Origin: Nectonema munidae
Taxonomy: Eukaryota; Nematomorpha; Nectonematoida; Nectonematidae
Reading direction: 5' to 3'
DNA: 64,000 nt
NCBI GenBank assembly: GCA_030549495.1
Contig: JAUIRK010000903.1
Location: forward strand, 2,418,001 to 2,482,000
Position 1 is the first letter of the stretch, and every line of letters begins with the position of its first letter. The translations under genes were made by a program, and so were the position numbers. Under the pieces are notes generated by a model. It saw only the letters and a list, made by a program, of their open reading frames with translations. It was not told the origin of the DNA and ran no database searches. Shown in pieces: positions 1-10,659 of this stretch.

Positions 1-1574
1 CGGCAAAAGATCTTGAATTAAATGAAAGTACTTTTAATATTTTTCTTAAATTTGTTAATGATAATATTTTTAATAAGTCAAAACAGGTTAATGATTCGAA
101 ATTAAATCCTGATTTCAATTCTCCAGAGAGCTTAATAAATTTGTCTAAAGAATTAAGTTATCATATAAAATTTTATGTTCCACTTTTTAAGAAATTTTAT
201 GAAGATAAATATTTAATTATATTATTGCAACAAATTTTAGATACGCTCGATGCAATTTACATAGGGTTCGAAGTGGAAGCATGCTTGTTCAGAAGGGTTG
301 AAATTTTATTTGCATGCCAAGATTCTTATATGGGAGAAGAGTTAGAAAATATATTAAATAATGTAGCAAACTTTTATATTTCCTTTGATTCTTTTTTTAG
401 TTATTTAACCAAGATTTTTATACAAAACAATTGCAAGAAAAATAATCTATCAAGTGAAATGGTATTTTCTTTAATTTCTTCCTGCAACACCTTTTTGCTG
501 TTGAAGAAAATTTTGCAAAAATATGTCAAACTTGAAATTGATTTTTTGAATATAAATTTTATTAAAGCTAAAGAAATGGAAAAAACAAGAAATGACAGAA
601 ATCTTGATTTCTCGATTACATTAGTTGATGATACATTTTTCATTCTTGATCGAACACTTTCTAGATCTATTAGGCTAGGTAATTTGGATGCGCTTTCTTC
701 TTTACTTATAGACGTGATAAAATTGTTAAAAGAATTTGTTTTCATGTTTAATACTACTTTTTTATATTATCGAAACAATTTGAATGCTGAATTAGTTTTT
801 GATTTCTTTCTTAAAAATAATGAAATTTTTACATTTAAGAAAAATCAACTCGTCTTCTTCACTTTTTTGAAAATTATGAACCAATTCAATGATAATTTGT
901 TTAAAATTAGCAGAGATATTGAAAATGGGTTTAAAACTGGTAAAAAGAGTAACGATGATAAGTTGGACAAACTTTTACAAAATTTATCAAATATAAATAA
1001 TCAAGTGGAAGAATACTTAGAAAATAGTATTGTATTACTTTCAATTAACATAAGGAACAAACTTAAATCAACTTTCTCTACTTTTAAATCAATTTCCTTT
1101 GTGTTAAACGATAAAGAACTATTAGAATTTGAAGCAAACGATCCGTGGCTCCGTTTTTTAATACCACAATTACAAACTGCTTTCTCAACAGTGAAAAATG
1201 TTTTATTAAGATCAAATTACGATTTATTTCTGAAACTCTTTCTTCAAGATTTCACCAAAATGCTAGAAGAGTACGTCTTCAAGAATAAATTCAACTTAAA
1301 TGGTGCAGGTTTCTTCGATAAGCAAGTGCGCTGCTTAATTTCGTTTTTTATTAATCATACAGTTGATGCTGGATCTTGGAGTGTTCGTGATGTCTTTTCT
1401 CGTTTATTACAGATATCCTTTTTACTGAATACTTCCTCAATTGAAGAAGTTGAGCAGTTTTGCCAGAATAACTTACTATATTCAATACACGAATTATCGC
1501 AAGCTGAATTTCAAGAGATTTTGGCTCTTCGTGTAGACCATTCTCTTGAACAAATACTACGTGTAAATATTTAA
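1..1574 (+). CDS. COG4: Conserved oligomeric Golgi complex subunit 4, 3' part
   Basis: The open frame is already running at base 3 and gives about 523 residues to the stop at 1572-1574, so the gene is cut by the window's left edge. COG4 is a subunit of lobe A of the COG tether, which captures vesicles recycling within the Golgi. Two stretches identify it: LVDDTFFILDRTL near visible residue 207, matching the family's LVDDVF block, and the end, where ALRVDHSLEQI resembles the family's ALRIDFRSEDI. The distance between them (about 315 residues) matches human COG4. The visible part is alpha-helical, leucine/phenylalanine-rich and without introns. A TTG at 141 is not the start, because the frame is open upstream. 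An AATAAA overlaps the stop (1573-1578) and a second lies at 1891-1896. The gene faces MED17 tail to tail. Confidence 0.88.
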   Translation, partial: AKDLELNESTFNIFLKFVNDNIFNKSKQVNDSKLNPDFNSPESLINLSKELSYHIKFYVPLFKKFYEDKYLIILLQQILDTLDAIYIGFEVEACLFRRVEILFACQDSYMGEELENILNNVANFYISFDSFFSYLTKIFIQNNCKKNNLSSEMVFSLISSCNTFLLLKKILQKYVKLEIDFLNINFIKAKEMEKTRNDRNLDFSITLVDDTFFILDRTLSRSIRLGNLDALSSLLIDVIKLLKEFVFMFNTTFLYYRNNLNAELVFDFFLKNNEIFTFKKNQLVFFTFLKIMNQFNDNLFKISRDIENGFKTGKKSNDDKLDKLLQNLSNINNQVEEYLENSIVLLSINIRNKLKSTFSTFKSISFVLNDKELLEFEANDPWLRFLIPQLQTAFSTVKNVLLRSNYDLFLKLFLQDFTKMLEEYVFKNKFNLNGAGFFDKQVRCLISFFINHTVDAGSWSVRDVFSRLLQISFLLNTSSIEEVEQFCQNNLLYSIHELSQAEFQEILALRVDHSLEQILRVNI

Positions 1575-2055
1575 TAAATTGTACTTTTTATTCATCGTAT
1601 CAGTGTCCTAAAAAATGAAAATGATCTGCTTTATAAAATTTCATTTAAAAAGAAAGTAGACAATAAGTCTTCAAAGGGTTGCTAACTTATATTGATTTTG
1701 TAAAAAAAACCTAATGGATCCTAAATATATTGTACTGTGATGCCAAATAATTTCAATGAAACTTTTTTTTATGACTAAAATGAAATTGAACACTTATTTT
1801 CAATGCTACTATGTTTTGGGTAAATTTGAGAAGGACCCTAATAACTAGATCCTTATACTTTATAATCAGTGTGATATATATGTAAATGTAAATAAAGAGA
1901 GGTAATGCTTGGATTTGCAAAGCTTATTGAGAGTTACAAACCAAATTCAAAATTAAAGTAATATTGTCCAAAATGATACTCTTATTTGTAAATAAATATT
2001 AATTTTTATTATAAATTACAGTAATATAGGATTATAAAGGGAAATTGAAAGGGAT
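1575..2055. terminator. Convergent 3' region between COG4 and MED17
   Basis: The 481 bases between the two stop codons are AT-rich and hold no gene. Poly(A) signals for both strands are visible: AATAAA at 1573-1578 and 1891-1896 on the plus strand, and TTTATT (AATAAA on the minus strand) at 2005-2010, 46 bases beyond the MED17 stop. The last two sites suggest the transcripts end within about 120 bp of each other, with a possible small overlap. Confidence 0.5.
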
Positions 2056-3813
2056 TCATTCGCTTAACAAAGAAAGAAGATATTCAATTTTGCCTACGAA
2101 TGATCTTTCTGGAAGAAAATCGTGGTTTATGCGAAAAGATTTTTTGTTTTCAGTCAGTGGACAAGAATTAGGAATAGATAAGATAAGTGAGTCGGATGAC
2201 TGTAAAATGAAAACTCTTGGTTTGAAATCAATATCAAAGTTGACACTTAAATACAACTTTGCTTTTGAGTGAAGCAGAAGAAGGAAATTTGAGGTAGTAG
2301 TTGAGGAGGTTAAGTTGAACGTCGCCCCATTTGTAATAGTTTGCCAGTTAAATAATTTGGAAAACGAAATGATGACGTTTATTTGGTGGAGTGTTATTTG
2401 TGCTTGGATCAACCTCTTGATATCACTTGGCTCACAAAAGAGTTGACAGGTGTATCCATCCTTGAAGATAACTTTAATCTTTTTTACTTTAATGTGAACA
2501 ATAAATGAAGTTCTATTCAACGACTCATATGACTTTGAAACGATTTGGATCATGAACTTCGTATTAAACATGTCATTATTGGAATTTAGATGAACGATTA
2601 TTTGTGGATCATCAATGTCTTTAATAATATTATCGAGAATAGTAAGGAATTTCATTCGCAAAACAATGTGTCTTGCTTGATTACAAATATCTTCTAGTAA
2701 ATTGTTATTTGAGGAAGATGACAACGCTTTAAACTTTATCATGGTTGGTATATTACGAAGATGAAGATTATGCAAAAGTTGATGGAGAGAATGTTCGAGA
2801 ACATGATTATGCTCCTCCTTTAAAAAATGATTGTTCGCCCCTACTTGCTTACTCTTTTCTTTCAACGTGTGTGACAAGGAAATAACGAGTTGGACGTTAG
2901 GAAATAAATTAACAGATATCGACTTTGCAGTGACAATGTTGGAATAAAACGAGGACATATTTTTGAGTCGCGCTTCATTAGCCAAATAATTGAACAATTC
3001 GTTACAAAAGAGAACATTTTGAGCAGCCTCAAGTCTTTGCTGCCAGTTACACTCAGACACACTTGATGAAGGAGGTGCTACGCTAGAAACAAACATACTT
3101 CCACTTCTCTGTTCAAAGGAGTCTTTGTGAATCATTACTTGAATGTAGGTTTCTTTTTGAAGAACAGGACCGATGTTAACAACCAGTGAGGAAGAGGATG
3201 GAGATGTGGCAGAATTTGAATCATTTGAAGATTTTAAAATTTCAAAACTGCCATCTTCTTCGTAGGTTGAGCCAACCGATTTATAAGTAAGATCTCCAAT
3301 TATACCTACACCTTTTTTCAATCTCCAATTCTGACGCAATCTTATCAATTCTATATAGAAAGCAGAAGACGATTGATTATTGAAAGATGATTTGATTTTT
3401 TCAGCATTAGTGAAAAGGATATTTGCAACAGAAAAGAACGCCTTCTTCTTTGACACTAAACTAAGAGATGGCTTGTTGTTCACTTCATTCTCGACCTGAA
3501 CTTTGTCTAGAAATAAATACTCACTGGCCTTACAAATATTTAAAGTATCACACAGCACATTTATTTCCACTAGGCTTGATTCCAATCTCTTTAACACGCC
3601 ATGCCAATCTACTTTACTCGCTTTCTTCTTACTTACACTTTTGTTTTCTTTTTGCAAGTTTATTTTATTTATCAGTTGATAAAACTTTGTAGTGAATGAC
3701 ACAGGAGAGGTATTATAGATTTCTCTCCCATCAAATTCTATTTGCTTGATTTTGTGCTCTTTTACAGGTTCTACCGTAACTTCGTTATCACATTCATTCT
3801 TCATTTTAAGCAT
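2056..3813 (-). CDS. MED17: Mediator complex subunit 17, complete and intronless
   Basis: A single open frame of 585 residues; human MED17 has about 651. MED17 is a head-module scaffold of Mediator, which links transcription factors to RNA polymerase II in the nucleus. Family marks in order: IEFDGREIY near residue 25; SKKKAFFSVANIL near 121; RLRQNWRLKK at 158-167; GDLTYKSVGS at 173-182 (human GDLSYRSAGS); WQQRLEAAQNVLFC at 257-270; a QARHIVLR block before the C-terminal domain; and the end YLLSLLSE, like the human ELLMSALS. The region after residue 195 is serine/asparagine-rich and looks like an expanded linker. The chosen ATG is followed within four codons by a second one, so the start may shift by three residues. 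Minus-strand AATAAA lies at 2005-2010. Similarity is low outside the motifs, so the protein is fast-evolving, but the length and motif order make the call firm. Confidence 0.92.
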   Translation of the reverse strand: MLKMKNECDNEVTVEPVKEHKIKQIEFDGREIYNTSPVSFTTKFYQLINKINLQKENKSVSKKKASKVDWHGVLKRLESSLVEINVLCDTLNICKASEYLFLDKVQVENEVNNKPSLSLVSKKKAFFSVANILFTNAEKIKSSFNNQSSSAFYIELIRLRQNWRLKKGVGIIGDLTYKSVGSTYEEDGSFEILKSSNDSNSATSPSSSSLVVNIGPVLQKETYIQVMIHKDSFEQRSGSMFVSSVAPPSSSVSECNWQQRLEAAQNVLFCNELFNYLANEARLKNMSSFYSNIVTAKSISVNLFPNVQLVISLSHTLKEKSKQVGANNHFLKEEHNHVLEHSLHQLLHNLHLRNIPTMIKFKALSSSSNNNLLEDICNQARHIVLRMKFLTILDNIIKDIDDPQIIVHLNSNNDMFNTKFMIQIVSKSYESLNRTSFIVHIKVKKIKVIFKDGYTCQLFCEPSDIKRLIQAQITLHQINVIISFSKLFNWQTITNGATFNLTSSTTTSNFLLLLHSKAKLYLSVNFDIDFKPRVFILQSSDSLILSIPNSCPLTENKKSFRINHDFLPERSFVGKIEYLLSLLSE

Positions 3814-4089
3814 TAATTCTTAATTCTGAATGTTTAATCTAAAACACAAATTTTGATTATTTCCACGAAAAAATAAAAAGCAATTGATTATAAAACAAAG
3901 TGTAAAAGTTTAAGGAATTTGACTAAAAGCGTGTTCACAAATTCTAAAACAGAATGGATCCCAATTTTAAAAATGCTAACTTATAAATACTCTAAACCTA
4001 GCGAAATTTTTATGTATAAACGGGTGGTGCACATTCTTAAAATCCCATCGTGTGCTTCCTAGTTGAGATGCATATGAAAACTGTTCATT
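3814..4089. other. 5' flank of MED17
   Basis: AT-rich stretch upstream of the MED17 start. It presumably contains the promoter, but I see no TATA box or other element that can be tied to the gene. Confidence 0.3.
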
Positions 4090-4666
4090 ATGATGTTACA
4101 TTTGAGATGTTTTCAAAAATTTTACGATCCTTTGATACTGTGAAAACATGACATAACGAGTCATAAAGCTTCATAGAGTTAGACGCTTCTTTAGCACCAT
4201 TAATGAAAGCAATATAATTAGATTAAAAACAAATTGATAATTTTTCAAGTCCACCATTATGAGTGAGTACATTCTTCCTTCTTTTATTTCAACTCTAATC
4301 ACCTGAATAACGTTTTGGCCGTTTTAGTAGAAATTGAGAGTATAAAAAGTGTCAAACACTGCAACATTATTTATATCTACTTTTTTCTTCCAATTATCCA
4401 ATTTGCTGATAAAAGCTTTCAATGAATCAACAAATTTTATGATATTCGTATCTCTTCCTTGCATTTGCATATTAAGCTAAATTCAAACATTGTCACTCAA
4501 AGTAAAATAAATTACATCTGAAAATTTTGAAGCCATGGATAAAACCAATAGCTACTCCGACGCCTTGTTTAGATCGCAGATAAAACTCATGAAAATAACC
4601 AAGAATAGAGAAATTACTGTTTTTTTCTCTTTACTCCCCCCCCCCCCCTCAGGTTGAGAACCACTG
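4090..4666 (-). mobile_element. hAT transposon fossil (ZBED5-like transposase piece and terminus)
   Basis: On the minus strand, bases about 4348-4465 translate without a break to a stretch with QGRDTNIIKFVDSLKAFI, then KLDNWKKKV and VAVFDTF. This is the block that follows the LN-LQG motif in hAT transposases related to ZBED5 and GTF2IRD2. A terminus typical of hAT elements, CAGTGGTTCTCAACCT read on the minus strand, lies at 4651-4666 and is directly followed by a run of 13 G (C on plus, 4636-4648). The transposase piece and this terminus have compatible orientation, so they probably belong to one element. The other end was not found. Further codons out to about 4560 and 4090 look related but carry stops. 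Confidence 0.6.
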
Positions 4667-5221
4667 GCTTAAGTGATACGCTATAACTACATTATAATGA
4701 AATTATTTGTACAGAGAATAATAAAAGGACGGCAAAATAAACTCAGTCCATTATTTATACAAAAGGAAATGTTGATTTAAAAAAATTAAAGCATTAAATA
4801 AAATACTGTAAATTTGAATTCTCTAATAAAAGTATAGCAAATATAATAAACGCATTTATCCGAACTTGTGTACGCTGATTTTCTTCATATTCCAGTGTAA
4901 ATTGCTAGTAACGATACAATATAAAAATTATTAGCTTACTATATTTAAATTACACGTATATACTTATTAACCTGATATAAAATGAAGAAAGACACCACCA
5001 TTATAAAGAATTATATAAGCTCCAATCTTTTAGTGATCCAAGGACAAGCTCGTGGGCCGAGTAAAAATTTCTTGGTAACAATTGTTCATAAACCGATTTA
5101 TTCGTAAACGTAGGTCCCATTGTATTGGCTATAAAAAATATTCATCCCTGAAAGAATTTTGGGCTCCATGTTTAAATTTGATCAATATATCAATCAAACC
5201 TGATATTGATTTCAAATATAC
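4667..5221. other. AT-rich intergenic stretch
   Basis: No gene, terminus or repeat recognised; open frames here are short and lack conserved motifs. Confidence 0.4.
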
Positions 5222-5229
5222 ATTTAAGG

Positions 5230-5297
5230 CAGGGACGCACATCCTTAAAATTAGCCACTCACAAGCCTAACACCCCCACCGGTGATGTGCACTACTG
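5230..5297. mobile_element. 68-bp hAT-like miniature element with 8-bp target duplication
   Basis: The element starts CAGGGACGCACATC and ends GATGTGCACTACTG; the reverse complement of the end matches the start at 10 of 14 positions. It is flanked by ATTTAAGG (5222-5229) and ATTTAAAG (5298-5305), an 8-bp duplication with one mismatch, as hAT transposases make. The same terminus bounds the 3.5-kb element at 7180-10651. It cannot code for anything and would depend on a transposase made elsewhere. Confidence 0.65.
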
Positions 5298-5305
5298 ATT
5301 TAAAG

Positions 5306-6211
5306 ACTTCGCCTTAAGACAAAAAAAATTAATATCAAAGATCTACTCACAAGAATATCAAATTCGATAATTTTAAATGCATTATGTTGTTTTCCTTCTA
5401 ATGATTTTAAAAGCCTATTTTCTACATATCGAACGCTTTAATTTTGGTAACTATGAGTGATATAAAATTGAAACTAAGAGTTTCTACAATTTTTAAACAT
5501 TAAATTAGACACTTTCTGGCTCCCACTTTTAAAAGTAAGTTTTCAATCTCTATTTCTAGAAAATATATTTACTCACTTCATAACACTGAATACAGCAAAG
5601 CACAGGACCTGGCAACATCATTTGCATTCACCTGGAACACGTAGGTTCAGGTAGGAATACAAGCATACTTCCACACATATAGAAGACAACCTCTCGCGTA
5701 ATATTTATCCTAAAGCGTGACAAAGATGAAAACACAAGCATATCATATAGGACTCGTAAAAACTCGAGTTTTACTCGGACAACTTAATGATACTCGAGTA
5801 AAACTTGTTATTCTCATATTTTTAGATATTTAAAATATGACTTGATATTGAAATTTTTAATTTAAAATGAGATTTATACGATATCTCTAAATATTATGTA
5901 GAAAAAATCTAATTTTTATCTGATACATTTAATTATGTAATAAAATTTGTAGGTTAGCCGATTCAGTATTTGATATTCAAAGGTCAAAAACGTCTGTCTT
6001 CTGAAGACCGTATAAAAAGGCATGTATTGAAAGACTCCTCGATTATTCGATACAATAATAACTTTAATAAATTTTCCATTTGTTTTTTATTCTGACATTC
6101 ACACTCTTATACGAAACCCGTCTTCATCAAACAAAATGCTCTCACGCCTACCTGCATAATTTGCTAATCTGACATACTAATCATGTAATAGTATTTTTAT
6201 GACACACGCAT
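5306..6211. other. AT-rich intergenic stretch
   Basis: No gene recognised. A short palindrome around CTCGAG near 5767 and a second ACTCGAGTAAAAC near 5791 form a 10-bp inverted pair of no clear meaning. Confidence 0.35.
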
Positions 6212-6601
6212 TTAACACTAGAAAAGCCAACTTATTTTGAACCTAACATAAAAGTTAACAAGGTCGAAAATAAAACAATTTTAAAAGTTTACTATAAAAT
6301 AGAGGTAAAACTTTATGTACTTTAAAATTAAACATTAAATATTTTATGTATTATGCTAATTCACATTTGAAATATATAAATATTAGGTAGCAATACAAAT
6401 TTAAATATATTTGTTTTCAGACTTTATCTGTTTTCTAAACACACGTGAACCATCGAGGTGAAAAAAGAATTATCTTATTTCACAAAGTTTTTTTAAATTG
6501 AACTTAAATGCTGAAAAATATTTAATGTCTGAAAACATTGGGCATTGAAAATATCTCTAATTAAAAAAAGTTGCTCTATGCGATCCAAAATTTAGTGTTA
6601 A
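6212..6601. mobile_element. Possible piggyBac-type miniature element between TTAA sites
   Basis: TTAA at 6212-6215 is followed by CACTAGAAAAGCC, like the terminus CACTAGGATG of the piggyBac at 7231. About 380 bp on, TTTAGTG precedes TTAA at 6598-6601. TTAA is the piggyBac target. Only five terminal bases (CACTA/TAGTG) are inverted repeats, so this may be coincidence in AT-rich DNA. Confidence 0.3.
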
Positions 6602-7226
6602 TTGACAATGAAAAATAATTGAAACAATCGTTGGTAAATATCAACACAGCAATCCAAAGAGTAAAAAAGTTGACAGGAAGAAATCATCTCCCTAAAAGAA
6701 CCATATAGAACAGAAAAGAGTGACACACTAGAGGGGGACTTTTCTGCATTCTGCAATTCATCAAGAGCAATACTTACATGCCTATCACTACATCAGCATA
6801 AATATAGATTTACTACACGATACCTTGCTCACAGATTTACTGCAGATATTATATAGCAGAATCTCAACAAAATTCAAATATCATTTAAAAAGGCATAAAT
6901 ATTGTCAATTTACATATAATATAAATATTTTATAATCTCTTTGTGTATTTTCATTGGGTATGAACACGAAAACGGACTGATTATGAAAGGTCACAGGAGG
7001 GAAACCGATTTATACAAGAAAAGACATGATTTAAAAGATTTTTCCCAACCTCTCCTCACACCAATGGTCAACCAGCCTGGCTCATATTAAAATTTTTTTG
7101 TTTGTGCACAATAAACTCAATTCAAATTTAACCTATTAGATGCAATGAAAAACAGAAAATAATTAAATTAATCTAGGATCAGGGACGCACATCAGAGGGG
7201 ATAATTTTCTATAAGTAAGAGTTGCT

Positions 7227-9106
7227 TTAACACTAGGATGTTCAAATTTTTTTTACCTTCAAAGTTCAAACCGGTCAATTGACCGGTTGAAAATATTAGG
7301 TTATAAAACTAGTGAAACACAGTACGAAAAAATTCTTGAAAATATTTATTATAAAAATCAATAAAAACTTAATTTTAAACAATATGAACATAAAATTAGA
7401 TCAGTTTTAATATAAAAATATATATTTTTACACAAAATAAAACACATTTTTATTTGTGTTTATTTAAAAATTTTACACATTTTTTTGTTAAATTTAAAAT
7501 TGTTCTCTATTTAAAATGGCGTGGCAAATGTTGAATTTCTCAAAAAATAAGTCTCCCTCTTCTTTTCAAGATAATATTGATTCTGATTTTGAAATGGACA
7601 CTTTGTCTTGCCTGAGTGAAGATAAAATTTCTGTTGGTGAATTAACTTCTGAGAGTCAATTTACTTCTGATGAAAGTTGTTTTGGAGCAAGAAGAAAATA
7701 GTTCTTCAGGAACTTCTTATCCAATAAGTAAAGATGGAACAAAGTGGAGCTACTATGCAAAAAATGTCACAAAAAAGGCAAGCAAAAATATAATTCATTC
7801 AAAAGGTTGTCCAACAAGATTTATATCTTCACAAAGTCAAAATTGTAAGTACGTTTTTGAGAAGATTTTCGGCAAAGAAAACATTAGAAAACTTTTGGAT
7901 CGAACTTTAGAGAAGGCTAAAAATGGAAATGATAATAATTTCACTTTATATGAAAAAGAACTGAGAGGTTTCCTCGGACTCACCATTCTGAGAGGAGTTT
8001 TCAAAGCTAAAAATGAACCTTTTCATTTATTTTGGGAGCAGAATATTGGGAAAAATTATCCAAGAAACACTCTCAATGTTGAAGTACAATTTTTTTTTGA
8101 GATATATAAGGTTCGATGAGTTAAACCTTTAGAAAAGAAACTGACAAGTTTGCGCCGATACGCGAACTGTGGGATTCAGTTTTACGAAATTGCCAGAAGA
8201 GTTTCTTTCCTTGTTTGAATGTGACAATTGACGAACAATTGTTTCCCTGTAAAAATAAATGCTCATTTATCCAATGCATTGCATCGAAGCCTGGAAAGTT
8301 TGGCATAAAATTCTGGCTTATTTGCGACACCGCTTCCTACTATGTACTGAACGCATTTCCTTATACTGGGAAAGAAAAGAGATTCGTCATTATCTGAACA
8401 TGTTGTTCTCAAGCTCATGGAACCATATAAAAACCAAGGCTTGAACTTAACAACAGATCATTTTTCACGAGTTTGAACCTGGCAAAAAAACTTCTACGAG
8501 ATAAGACAACTTTGAGGGCAAATAAAAGAGAGATTCCATCAGAAATCAAAATAAATCGAAAAAGTTTGCTGTTTGAAACCAAAAGTGTTTTCTCTTCAGA
8601 TGATAATATTTCATTGCTGCGTTATAAATCTAAAAAAAATAAAGTTGTGTACTTACTGTCTTCGATGCATGATAAAATTGAAATTTCCAGTAATTCTAAA
8701 AGAAACCCACATTCTGTTGTTTTATAACTCAACTAAGAGCGGAGTCGATGTAGCGGACAAAATGTTAAGATGTATTCAATTAAATGCACATCAAAAAGAT
8801 GGCCTTTAGCAGTCTTTTTCAATCTTCTAGACATTATGTCTCAATTCATTCATCATCTGCAAACACCTTGAAAGATTTTCTTTTAGCGGCAGGAAGCTTT
8901 TGTTTATATTGGGGAAACCCTATGCGAAAAAATTCGGGAAAAAAGGACGTTGAAATCAATTTGTAAAAATGAGTCAAACCGGAAAAAAACAAAGAGCAAC
9001 ATGCAAGAACTGTACGAAAAACAAAACAAGAAACTGTTGTCACAAATGTTTAAAATATATATGCGAAACTTGTTCATTTGATGTTTATAAAAACTGTTTC
9101 AAATAA
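7227..9106 (+). mobile_element. Decayed piggyBac transposon
   Basis: TTAA at 7227 and the terminus CACTAGGATG are followed at 7271-7286 by a subterminal palindrome, CCGGTCAATTGACCGG. Transposase coding starts at the ATG at 7516 with an acidic N-terminus, then the DGTKW and LRGFLGLTILRG blocks. The catalytic core has TIDEQLFP near 8222 (first Asp) and WLICDTASYY near 8318 (second Asp), and YNSTKSGVDVADKML near 8726 carries the third. The C-terminus (about 9002-9106) is a cysteine-rich finger with CKNC, CCHKC and CETC pairs, as in piggyBac. The frame shifts near 7680, near 8100, near 8380 and again around 8800, with in-frame stops, so it cannot make the enzyme. The right terminus was not identified. 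Confidence 0.85.
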
Positions 9107-9920
9107 AAATAATTTTTTTTGTTTTCATAATAGATAAGATTTAATAATCTTATCTATTAGATAGATTACATAATCTTAATAATAAAATTTATGGGTTAAG
9201 AAAAAATAGTTATTTTACATGTTAAAATTAATTGTAAAATATCAAAACACTTTCTGTATGTATGATGTATCTTATCTTATATAAGATATGATATATCTTA
9301 TGTAGGTATGATGATCGCATTATTTCAAGCTCTCTTTTCTCATTCAAGCTCTCCTATCTCATTCAACTCTCTTCTTTCTAATTTGTATTTAGAATTAAAT
9401 TAAAAATAATTTTATTTTATCTCATTAGAAACTAGTATGCAAAATGTTTCAGTTGTTAAAAATGTACTTGATCTATTTATGACGGCTGTCAGAATTTAAT
9501 TTGTAGACAGAGAAATAGTCAAAAAAAACGCAATGATTTTTTTGTTCTCGTATACTATGATTTTTATGATTTATGTTAGTTTAAATGGTTTTTTTATGTT
9601 TTTGTGTTCTTAGACTTAAATAATTTTATGAAAACTACCGTTTTTTTGTATACTATGATTCCTTACAAAATGTAAAAAATACAAGCGTTACCAAATCACC
9701 CTGTAAGGGTTAGTTACTTCAACGTTGGGTTTTGCTGCTTATAAAAACTTGAAAATATAAATAAAGTGCAGATAAACTATCTCATTTTTATGCCTCCTAT
9801 TATTTTAAAATTATTCTAAGAACGGTCAGTTTCATTTTAAAATAGTGAAAGCGTTTATTTTGTTTCCTTTCTCTCTTATGCTAATTATGTAGCAAATTTT
9901 TCAATTTTGAGTAAAAGGTA
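9107..9920. other. 3' part of the piggyBac / hAT-like interior, no gene
   Basis: AT-rich and rich in TAT/ATC palindromes (for example 9275-9305). Expected to contain the piggyBac 3' terminus, which I could not place. Confidence 0.35.
9128..9159. repeat. Perfect 14-bp-stem hairpin
   Basis: Bases 9128-9141 are the exact reverse complement of 9146-9159, with a 4-nt loop (TAAT). It starts 22 bases after the piggyBac transposase stop. Role unknown; it may be a subterminal structure of that element. Confidence 0.6.
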
Positions 9921-9924
9921 AGGT

Positions 9925-10055
9925 ATCGTGGGTGTATTTTCATTGACAAGGCAATAATGTACCGCTTATGTCAAATTATGTACAAATTGGTATCGATGAG
10001 AAATCAAACCAAGAGGCTTCCGTGCTGAGTCCATCATCTCAACCAACCTGTCATG
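9925..10055 (-). mobile_element. Decayed tRNA-derived SINE (family A)
   Basis: Read on the minus strand it is a degraded copy of the SINE seen intact at 47691: remnants of the head, the GATAC-GCGGTACATT body segment and the tail ending near GGTACC/CTTACC. Many substitutions; older than the host element's termini suggest. Confidence 0.45.
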
Positions 10056-10651
10056 CCACCCATAGAGTATGCTGTAGTGGATACGTCAAATTAGTTTTCA
10101 AAAAATTTAAGTTATGCAGTAAAATTTTTTAGTTTTTGTTGAAGCTCTATAACTTTTTCTGATAGACTTTTTTTGCTTAAAAGTTATTATAAAGGGCAAA
10201 TCATTGCAAAATATTTAGTTATTTTACTTTTTGTAGATTTCTTTAGCTTGCAACAATTTAACTTTTAAGTTATTTTTGAATGATGCTGAGAAAAATGAAG
10301 TAATGCAATCTTAATTAGAAGAAATGGAACAGAAAATTAATGAATGATTTTTTTCATTCAATAAAATTTCCTATTTTTTTATTGCAAATTGATATCTTTA
10401 CCCCTTTTCTACATATAATTTGGAGAGGGTGCGTATCTATCTGAAGTGAGAAAGAAGGAGCTATTTATAAGTCCTCATTCATTGTTGAAGTTAAGCTTAA
10501 TAGGGCGGGGGTTAAAGTTTACATTAAGCTTAATTAAGAATAAAATAGAATAGTCAAGAAAGGAGTAGGAATTCAGAAAAATTTGTTGTCTTTTTTGCAA
10601 GACGCTTGAAAGTCCGCCCCACCTTAATAATTTCAAAGATGTGCGCCCCTG
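10056..10651. other. Right arm of the hAT-like element
   Basis: No coding. Ends with a GC-richer segment (GTCCGCCCCACC) just inside the right terminus. Confidence 0.35.
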
Positions 10652-10659
10652 CCTAGGAT

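Larger units (their letters stand above)
7180..10651. mobile_element. 3.5-kb hAT-like element with 14-bp inverted termini and 8-bp target duplication
   Basis: The left end reads CAGGGACGCACATC. The right end, reverse-complemented, reads CAGGGGCGCACATC, 13 of 14 identical. The flanks are TCTAGGAT (7172-7179) and CCTAGGAT (10652-10659), an 8-bp duplication with one mismatch. Terminus and duplication length point to hAT. No hAT transposase was recognised inside; the interior is mostly a piggyBac fossil (from 7227) plus a decayed SINE near 9.95 kb, so the element grew by nested insertion. The termini are shared with the 68-bp element at 5230. Confidence 0.65.

Noticed and set aside
401-745. 114-codon minus-strand frame inside COG4
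   Set aside because: It is the reverse shadow of conserved COG4 coding and has no motif of its own.
2862-3692. Frames on both strands within MED17
   Set aside because: Overlap the well-supported MED17 frame and show no conserved motif.
4021-4062. GGTGCACATTC...ATCGTGTGC as another miniature of the CAGGGACGCACATC family
   Set aside because: Ends match only loosely and no 8-bp duplication is present.
5755-5815. CTCGAG palindrome with a 10-bp inverted pair
   Set aside because: Too short and isolated to call a regulatory site or element.
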